From Omnitrophica bacterium RIFOXYB12_FULL_50_7 (GTDB taxonomy: Bacteria; Omnitrophota; Omnitrophia; Omnitrophales; Aquincolibacteriaceae), in contig MHFU01000020.1 of NCBI GenBank assembly GCA_001804345.1, positions 5,420-10,511 of the forward strand: 5,092 nucleotides of DNA, written 5' to 3'. Below the pieces are notes generated by a model that made no database searches, was not told the DNA's origin, and saw only the letters and a list, made by a program, of their open reading frames with translations. Position numbers and translations under genes: made by a program. Positions 1 to 5,092 of this stretch are shown piece after piece (positions within the stretch are counted from its first letter, which is position 1; every line of letters begins with the position of its first letter).

Positions 1-2009
1 ATTTGATACCGCGCATCAGCAACAAGCTCTTGACTGCGCCCGATACTCATCGCGTCATACCAGTCGTAGTGCGGATGCATGTAACGGTACCCCAAAACCA
101 ATTTCCAAGGCCCTTTCCGGATCAACACATCGTTACTCGAGAATTTGAGAAAGCTCTTTGCGAAATCGTACTCAATGCGTGACTGGAACTGGAGCCATTC
201 ATAAGGACGCAGGACCAGCTCATTGTCAATCGCTGTGAATTTACTTCCATCGACTGAAGAATCTTTAGGCGAAGCCTCGAAATGAACAAATGTGTTAAGA
301 CTGACCAAATCCACACGTTGCGTCTTTCCGTTGACAACGCGCTTGGTTTGAAGGCGATTCTCCAGTCCCAAGACTACCTCATCCGCATCATCAAGCACAT
401 CGACGGTGTCAAAATGGATCAGCTTTTCATTACTGACCGTCGAACTGGTCCCCTTGAAAACAACGCTCGGTTCAAAAACATGCCTCAACTGGTTGACCTC
501 AATGCCCATTTTGTCGAACGAAACATCGAAGGTTTTGTAAAAATGCGTCCGGAGATCGGCGCCATATTCGATGACATTCCGGTATCGAGAGGCGCTTGAA
601 TTTAGCTGATGGCTGTACTCCGTTCCGCGATATCCCGCGAAGGGCATGAAGCTGAAATCCTTCCATTTGAGGGGTATGTACCAGCGGCTGTAAACATCCG
701 TACGGATTGCTTTTTTTTCCGTCGGGCCATGGCTTTGAGTAATCGCCAGATTATCGAACTGGGCGCGACTTTCGTTAAAGACAAGCTCTTTATAAAAAGG
801 CTGATTCTTCCAATCAAGCCGGCCCTCCGGCAAACGCTCCGCCATAGATTCATAGCTGTTCATCTTTTTTTCAAAATGGATCATGGCGCCGTAGCGCTCC
901 GTGTTGTGCGTGCCCGTTACAAACGACTTCGGCTGCATATCGGAACGGAATTCGTCCTCGAAGAAATCCTGGAGAAAATATTGATCGGCCACTCGATGAT
1001 AACGAAGGATCACATGCGTGTCCTCGTTAATATCCGTCCGATGGCGCCAGGTGATGCGTCCGCGCTCCCTGTCTTCACGCTTCGCATAGGGATTCAAGTC
1101 CCCTGAGATAGGATCCACATAACCCGGCGTCGGAGCTTCCTTGTCCTGCGTCAAATACGCCTTTACATTCCCGTGCGCATATTTCCCAAAATTATAATAT
1201 TGGTCCCATCCCGCACCAAACCCGCGCTTGGAACGCCAATCGATATGGGCTTTCCCCGCAAGATATTTGTTGAACGTGACACCCTTGGACAATTCGATGT
1301 AGGCACCATATTGCGTGCTGTGTCCCGCCTTGACCTGGAGTGGCACCTGCCAATTCAGAGGGATCTCCATCCACGGAAGCCAGAAAACAGGTTTTCCGAG
1401 CACGTAGATCGTGGCGCTATGCATGATGAGCTTTTCGTTGACATAAAGCGTCGCTTTTTTGCAGCGGATCTCGTAATGCGGTTTTTCAAGATTACACGTG
1501 GTGACACTTCCCTTTCGGATTACGTCCACCCCTTCACGGATCTGCTGGACATCCTCACCCCGGGCATACCAAGGAGCGTTCATTGCGCGGGCATTTGGAA
1601 AACTTCCCGTATGGTTACCAAAATCATAATAGATCTCTTCGCCTTGAAGGCGCGGTTCATCCCCTTTAAAGATCATAACATGGCCTTTGGCATAAGCTTT
1701 CTGGGTGTCGGTCTCAACTTCCGCATAATCCGCGAGAATACGAGTTCCCTGGTAAGTGATGACCGCATTCCCACGGGCAATCACTTTCCCGGAATCCTTC
1801 GAATATTCCAGGCTGTCTGCCACGGCTTCAACTTTAGCGCTGTTGGTATCAAAAATGTTCTTGACTGGAAGATCCCGTTTTGAGGTTTTAGCAGAGTCTT
1901 TGACAGAAGGGGATGCCTGAGAGTCCTCCGCAGAAAAAGAAACAGGGATTGCCATGAGAACGAGGAGAACGAGCACAAGCATGACGGTTTTTTGCTTTAA
2001 GGGAATCAT
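1..2009 (-). CDS. lptD: LPS-assembly outer-membrane protein LptD (OstA), 3' end beyond window
   Basis: LptD is the outer-membrane beta-barrel that, with the lipoprotein LptE, receives lipopolysaccharide from the LptA bridge and inserts it into the outer leaflet. I translated the frame codon by codon: it is open for 669 codons from the ATG at 2009 to the left edge. Residues 1-27 form a Sec signal peptide (K5 and K7, hydrophobic 9-22, cleavage around 24-27). Residues about 58-135 are the OstA/LptA-like jellyroll, with KVEAVADSLEY and GKVIARGNAVI strand motifs. The family junction motif follows: SVTTCNLEKPHYEIRC (168-183) and GKPVFWLPWMEIPL (205-218). The rest alternates like barrel strands, with the conserved-looking LRHVFEPSVVF at 508-518. 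E. coli LptD is 784 residues, so roughly 100 or more are probably missing. Only two cysteines (C172, C183) are seen. An in-frame GTG at 2030 is an alternative start. Family assignment is firm; substrate export is inferred from it. Confidence 0.93.
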   Translation of the reverse strand, partial: MIPLKQKTVMLVLVLLVLMAIPVSFSAEDSQASPSVKDSAKTSKRDLPVKNIFDTNSAKVEAVADSLEYSKDSGKVIARGNAVITYQGTRILADYAEVETDTQKAYAKGHVMIFKGDEPRLQGEEIYYDFGNHTGSFPNARAMNAPWYARGEDVQQIREGVDVIRKGSVTTCNLEKPHYEIRCKKATLYVNEKLIMHSATIYVLGKPVFWLPWMEIPLNWQVPLQVKAGHSTQYGAYIELSKGVTFNKYLAGKAHIDWRSKRGFGAGWDQYYNFGKYAHGNVKAYLTQDKEAPTPGYVDPISGDLNPYAKREDRERGRITWRHRTDINEDTHVILRYHRVADQYFLQDFFEDEFRSDMQPKSFVTGTHNTERYGAMIHFEKKMNSYESMAERLPEGRLDWKNQPFYKELVFNESRAQFDNLAITQSHGPTEKKAIRTDVYSRWYIPLKWKDFSFMPFAGYRGTEYSHQLNSSASRYRNVIEYGADLRTHFYKTFDVSFDKMGIEVNQLRHVFEPSVVFKGTSSTVSNEKLIHFDTVDVLDDADEVVLGLENRLQTKRVVNGKTQRVDLVSLNTFVHFEASPKDSSVDGSKFTAIDNELVLRPYEWLQFQSRIEYDFAKSFLKFSSNDVLIRKGPWKLVLGYRYMHPHYDWYDAMSIGRSQELVADARYQ

Positions 2010-2026
2010 GATTTGGAACGTTTTTT

Positions 2027-2030
2027 TCAC
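2027..2030 (-). promoter_or_regulatory. GTGA stop/start overlap: alternative lptD start
   Basis: The TGA stop of the second cyclase (2029-2027) overlaps a GTG codon (2030-2028) in frame with lptD. Starting there adds seven residues (MKKTFQI) before the ATG at 2009, giving a lysine-rich n-region typical of a signal peptide and a 4-bp overlap typical of translational coupling. The ATG at 2009 has no Shine-Dalgarno-like sequence before it: the upstream stretch is an A7 tract followed by CGTTCCAAATC. The GTG has only a weak GAGA about 2-3 bases upstream. I kept the ATG as the default because it gives a normal-length signal peptide, but the GTG is close to equally plausible. Confidence 0.45.
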
Positions 2031-3406
2031 GGTCTCTTGATATCCTTATGCAGACAAACGCGATTGCGGCCTTCTTCCTTGGCGCGGTACATAGCTTCGT
2101 CGGCTTTTCGTATTAATTCTGCCGCAACAACCTTGACATCAACGCTTTCAGTTTGCGCAGCAATGGCTCCATCAAACACTGTAATGCCCTGACTGACGGT
2201 TACCTTGGTCTTGACATTGTAGACCTGGAAATCATGCCGGGCGATGCTGGAACGAATACGCTCGGCCACCTCAGAAGCATTGGCGACCCGGGTCTCCGGC
2301 ATAGCCACGACAAACTCTTCTCCGCCATACCGGCCCACGAGATCCACCCGTCGCAAATTTCGCTTCAACAGATCCGACACTTCTTTCAGCGTCGCGTCTC
2401 CGACAAGATGTCCGAAGTCGTCATTATATCTTTTGAAATGATCGATGTCTAACATTAATACCGTCATAGGCAGCTTAAAACGTATACTACGGCGAAGTTC
2501 TTCCTCCAAACGTTCATAAAAGTGATGACGCACGAAAACCTGCGTCAGTTCATCCACAATGGCCAATTCCCGTACGGTTTCGTAGAGTTTAATCTTCTTG
2601 ATCAGCAACACAAGATAAGCGCTCAAGACCTCCACGCGCGCCAAGTCCTCTTCCTTGATCCCGTGAATCGCAAAAACCGAGCCAATTTCATTTCCCTCCA
2701 TGATCGGGAAATACCAACGCTCCTCACGACGGACCATGGTCTTGGCGTGAGCCAAAGCGTCAAAATCCTCCCGCTCCGGATCTGTAAGAACACGCTCCTC
2801 CTCCTGAACGCCCTCTTGTAGCATCGAGTAGACCTTCATGGGGACGGGTTCTTTTCCAGGGACCCGTGGCATTAGAAATATCTGCATTCTCTCGAACGCG
2901 AGCTCGGAACGCAATTTCTTCAGCAAAAATTCTGCCAAGGTATTAAAATCCATACATTCGCTGAAATCGCGAGCGATTTCAAAAAGATTCATCAGGCTGC
3001 TTACCTGTACTTCTAAATGGCGAAGACTGCCAAGACGCGTCTGGTATTTCGCCTGGAATGATTCCAGACTCTTGCGGACATTCTCTTTCGACTCCTGCGC
3101 GCGGTCCTGGAAACGCTTTAGCTCCCAATGGTAATAACAAAATCCGGCAAAAAGAAGCGCCTGCACAGCCCATAGCACGATCATCCGCGGATTCGGATCG
3201 ATCCGGAAAAACCAGCCGTGAAGAAAGAAAATTCCGATCGTGGAGACCGCGAACAGTCCGTAGACCTTCTCCCTGAAGAAATAATAGAGAGGAAGCAGCC
3301 AGATCGTCGAAAGAAGATAATAGGCCAGAATGATCTCCTGGGATTGCCACACGACAAAGAACGCCGCCGCTACGAGAGCAAGGAAAATCAAGAGGTGGCG
3401 ACGCAT
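2027..3406 (-). CDS. Membrane-bound GAF-GGDEF diguanylate cyclase with intact I-site
   Basis: This 459-residue protein should condense two GTP into the second messenger c-di-GMP at the inner membrane. Predicted membrane segments are about 3-20, 25-43, 49-66 and 74-92, followed by a charged, coiled-coil-like helix (93-135) and a weak GAF-like sensory domain (136-275). The cyclase domain starts at DELTQVF (285-291). Catalytic features are complete: DIDHFK with metal-binding D320, substrate-binding N328, GD at 336-337, and GGEEF at 361-365 within RYGGEEF. The inhibitory I-site RxxD is present as R352-R-V-D355, so product feedback is expected from family knowledge. Oddities are TQVFVR where LTGLxNR is usual, and SQGIT (405-409) where SxGIA is usual. 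The ATG at 3406 is backed by a strong GGAGG. The gene overlaps the preceding cyclase by 19 bp and abuts lptD. The signal it senses is unknown. Confidence 0.96.
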   Translation of the reverse strand: MRRHLLIFLALVAAAFFVVWQSQEIILAYYLLSTIWLLPLYYFFREKVYGLFAVSTIGIFFLHGWFFRIDPNPRMIVLWAVQALLFAGFCYYHWELKRFQDRAQESKENVRKSLESFQAKYQTRLGSLRHLEVQVSSLMNLFEIARDFSECMDFNTLAEFLLKKLRSELAFERMQIFLMPRVPGKEPVPMKVYSMLQEGVQEEERVLTDPEREDFDALAHAKTMVRREERWYFPIMEGNEIGSVFAIHGIKEEDLARVEVLSAYLVLLIKKIKLYETVRELAIVDELTQVFVRHHFYERLEEELRRSIRFKLPMTVLMLDIDHFKRYNDDFGHLVGDATLKEVSDLLKRNLRRVDLVGRYGGEEFVVAMPETRVANASEVAERIRSSIARHDFQVYNVKTKVTVSQGITVFDGAIAAQTESVDVKVVAAELIRKADEAMYRAKEEGRNRVCLHKDIKRP

Positions 3407-4833
3407 ACTCGGTTCCTCCCTTCCCTTTTTGCTCGGTAAAGCGCCTGATCGGCTTTTTGCACGAGAGTCGCGACGTCCAGCGTATCGTCCGGAAGATTGG
3501 CCACTCCAATCGAAACGGTCATACTCACCGCTTCGCGACGAATATTAAAAGAGGACTTCTCGACGGCCTTCCGTATCTGCTCTGCGACCTTTGTTGCGTC
3601 CACCTTGGTCGTTTCAGGCAATAGAATAGCAAATTCCTCGCCTCCATAACGCGCCAAAAGCGATCCCTTGAGACACTGCCGGAGGATCTCCGCAAACTGA
3701 ACCAGCATCAGGTCACCGCCTTGATGGCCAAATTGGTCGTTACATTCCTTGAAATGGTCCAGGTCACACATCAAAAAAGACAGATTTTTCTGATTGAGCA
3801 GCGCGCGACGATGCTCTTCCTTGAGACGATCAAAAAAATAGCGCCTCACGAAAAGTCCCGTCAGCGAATCCTTGATCGCGAGCTCCTCGGTCTTCTCGTA
3901 AAGCATCGCGTTCGAGATGGCGGAGGACGCCAGCGTCGCGATCGCGTCTAGAAGCCGAAGATCGTCATGACTGAAAACATTCGGGCGAGTGGCGTGGATG
4001 GCGAGTGTTCCGGCAACACGGCCCTCATGAAAAAGCGGCGCAACGATCAAGCTGCGGACATTATCTTTCTTTTCAACATCGCTCAGAACAAAACGGAAGT
4101 CCTCCTGTGTGTCCATGACGATCAACCGTTTGCGATTCTTGATACACCAGAAATCAAACAGGTCCCCCTGCTTGGCGCTCCAGCTACCCACGGGACGCAA
4201 GCGGCGCCTTGCCACGATCGGAAGCTTCCGTTCCTCACCATGAGCCAAAGCGACCTTTGCAAAATCTCCGCGTGGAATAAAATCCATTGCGCGATCAACG
4301 GTCTTCTGCGCAAGATCGGCCCAAGAGAGGCTGACCGTCAACTCCTCGGCAAGTTTGCGCAGATTGTAATAAGTCGAATATTTCTCAAAAAAAGTACTGA
4401 TCCCTTCGCCCTTCGCCTTGAATGCGATCGCAAGATTGTTGGCTTCATCTTCGTACTTTTCCTGCTCGATCCCGACCATCGCAATATGGTTCTCAAAATG
4501 CTGTTCCGTGCGGTAAAGGGCCACCATGATGGATGCGTAGACTAAAAAAACCCAGAGAAACACCGGAACCTTGGTGATCGATACGACAAAAAAAACGAGA
4601 GGCACAAGAAATATCACCGCCAATAAATTCACGCCAGTCCATTTGAAACGCCACCAGGTCGTAAAAAGTGGCAGGGAGAAAGCGGTCAGGAGCAGCGCGA
4701 TGCGCTGGAGGTGGGTCTCGGGAACTTCGGTGCTTCTAAGTTGGACCAGCGAATAGATGAGAAGATAAGTGAGAAGAATTACCGTTCCCAAGCCAAACAC
4801 GAAAGCAATCTGACGCCGGGTCCGTGAGCCCAT
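3388..4833 (-). CDS. Membrane-bound GAF-GGDEF diguanylate cyclase lacking the RxxD I-site
   Basis: This 481-residue protein is predicted to make c-di-GMP from GTP at the inner membrane. Hydrophobic segments lie at about 9-31, 43-60, 68-86 and 89-106, after a basic MGSRTRR start. A helical linker (107-150) leads to a well-formed GAF domain (about 158-312, including SLIVAPLFHEGRVAGTLAIH). The GGDEF domain begins at KDSLTGLFVRRYF (321-333). Active-site residues are all visible: DLDHFK with metal-binding D357, substrate N365, GGD at 372-374, and GGEEF at 397-401. The inhibitory RxxD motif is missing: the loop before RYGGEEF reads CLKGSLLA (387-394) and is one residue shorter than in the neighbouring cyclase. 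It starts 17 bp after the ABC ATPase stop; GAAG in that gap is a weak ribosome-binding candidate. Its 3' end overlaps the next cyclase by 19 bp. The GAF ligand and membrane signal are unknown. Confidence 0.96.
   Translation of the reverse strand: MGSRTRRQIAFVFGLGTVILLTYLLIYSLVQLRSTEVPETHLQRIALLLTAFSLPLFTTWWRFKWTGVNLLAVIFLVPLVFFVVSITKVPVFLWVFLVYASIMVALYRTEQHFENHIAMVGIEQEKYEDEANNLAIAFKAKGEGISTFFEKYSTYYNLRKLAEELTVSLSWADLAQKTVDRAMDFIPRGDFAKVALAHGEERKLPIVARRRLRPVGSWSAKQGDLFDFWCIKNRKRLIVMDTQEDFRFVLSDVEKKDNVRSLIVAPLFHEGRVAGTLAIHATRPNVFSHDDLRLLDAIATLASSAISNAMLYEKTEELAIKDSLTGLFVRRYFFDRLKEEHRRALLNQKNLSFLMCDLDHFKECNDQFGHQGGDLMLVQFAEILRQCLKGSLLARYGGEEFAILLPETTKVDATKVAEQIRKAVEKSSFNIRREAVSMTVSIGVANLPDDTLDVATLVQKADQALYRAKREGRNRVCVATS
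3415..3419 (-). promoter_or_regulatory. Shine-Dalgarno site of the second cyclase
   Basis: On the coding strand GGGAGGAACCGAGT precedes the ATG at 3406. The GGAGG core sits 8 bases from the start, which is near-ideal, and it lies inside the 3' end of the upstream cyclase gene. It fixes the start codon of the second cyclase and gives it its own strong ribosome entry, despite the 19-bp overlap with the preceding gene. It is the clearest ribosome-binding site in the window. Confidence 0.8.
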
Positions 4834-4850
4834 GGATTAAGTCTTCGTCA

Positions 4851-5092
4851 CTAGGAGATTGCAACGCCCGTTTGAGGATCAAAGAAAAGAGCCTTACTCA
4901 TATCGAACACCACTTGCAGGTCCTGGTTCATCGCGGCCGTGTCCTGATTGGAAACACGCACCACGAAATTGTTGGTGCCGCAGGTCAAATAAAGATAGAT
5001 CTCTGAACCCATCGGCTCCACCACATCCACCGTCGCGGTGATCGTGAACTCTGGACGCGCGTCCTGGGCAAAAATTTTATCGTAAATATCCT
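4851..5092 (-). CDS. C-terminal end of MalK/UgpC-type sugar ABC transporter ATPase, 5' end beyond window
   Basis: Only the last 79 codons are present, ending in TAG at 4853-4851. The segment matches the C-terminal TOBE/OB-fold regulatory domain of ATPases that power binding-protein-dependent carbohydrate importers (MalK, UgpC, MsmX families). The recognisable pieces are VDVVEPMGSEIYLYLTCG, then NNFVVRVSNQD, and the terminal VVFDMSKALFFDPQTGVAIS, which corresponds to the usual FDxxKxHxFDPxTGxxI ending. In this family the domain packs against the partner ATPase and can bind regulatory proteins. The Walker A, signature and Walker B motifs lie beyond the right edge, so ATPase function and substrate (maltose, glycerol-3-phosphate, other sugars) cannot be judged; no gene symbol is given for that reason. 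The next gene follows after 17 bp without a terminator-like hairpin, suggesting cotranscription. Confidence 0.88.
   Translation of the reverse strand, partial: DIYDKIFAQDARPEFTITATVDVVEPMGSEIYLYLTCGTNNFVVRVSNQDTAAMNQDLQVVFDMSKALFFDPQTGVAIS

Noticed and set aside
711..718. A8 tract (coding strand) in lptD, and a T8 tract in the upstream cyclase near 4588-4595
   Set aside because: Eight-base homopolymers can slip, but these encode ordinary Lys-Lys and Phe-Phe stretches within open frames. Nothing suggests regulated phase variation.
609..1883. Plus-strand open frames at 609-1106 (165 codons) and 1173-1883 (236 codons)
   Set aside because: Both are antisense to lptD, which is open and recognisable throughout. 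Their translations show no domain, no signal peptide and no convincing ribosome-binding site.
2979..3509. Minus-strand open frame of 176 codons spanning the junction of the two cyclases
   Set aside because: It is an alternative frame across two real, overlapping genes. It has no membrane segment or domain and only exists because both neighbours avoid stops in that frame.
3967..4545. Plus-strand open frame of 192 codons
   Set aside because: It lies opposite the GAF part of the upstream cyclase, whose protein sequence is clearly a real family member. The plus-strand product resembles nothing known.
2027..4833. Possible c-di-GMP riboswitch or degenerate (receptor-type) GGDEF domain
   Set aside because: There is no non-coding leader long enough for a riboswitch, and both GGEEF motifs with their metal and substrate residues are intact, so neither domain looks like an inactive receptor. 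No EAL or HD-GYP phosphodiesterase domain is present either.
4834..4850. Possible terminator or promoter between the ABC ATPase and the first cyclase
   Set aside because: The gap is only 17 bp, has no inverted repeat or T-run, and no clear -35/-10 pair. Read-through is the simplest reading.

Overview
The window is a compact piece of chromosome from a Gram-negative (diderm) bacterium. All recognisable genes lie on the minus strand, so transcription runs from the right end (5092) to the left (1). The diderm assignment rests on a near-complete outer-membrane LPS exporter gene (lptD) with a Sec signal peptide. Base composition looks balanced by eye and there is no sign of recent transfer. The phylum cannot be fixed from sequence alone. 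The style of LptD and of the two GGDEF proteins would suit a deep-branching uncultivated lineage such as Omnitrophota, but that is a low-confidence guess.

Layout in order of transcription: (1) 5092-4851, the last 79 codons of a MalK/UgpC-type ABC transporter ATPase, covering its C-terminal regulatory (TOBE/OB-fold) domain; (2) 4833-3388, a 481-residue membrane diguanylate cyclase with four predicted membrane segments, a coiled coil, a GAF domain and a GGEEF cyclase domain; (3) 3406-2027, a 459-residue second cyclase of the same architecture; (4) 2009-1, the first 669 codons of lptD, running off the left edge. Spacing is tight: 17 bp between genes 1 and 2, a 19-bp overlap between 2 and 3, and either 17 bp or a 4-bp GTGA overlap between 3 and 4. 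No terminator-like hairpin or clear promoter is visible between them, so a single transcript is likely. There is no gene-free stretch of 300 bases, no RNA gene, no mobile element, no CRISPR array and no notable repeat.

The most interesting point is the pair of tandem, similarly built diguanylate cyclases just upstream of the LPS translocon gene. They differ at the product-inhibition site: the downstream copy keeps RxxD (RRVD), while the upstream copy has lost it in a loop one residue shorter. Both keep the catalytic residues. This suggests two c-di-GMP sources with different feedback behaviour, possibly expressed together with outer-membrane assembly. I see no evidence of a wholly new system here.
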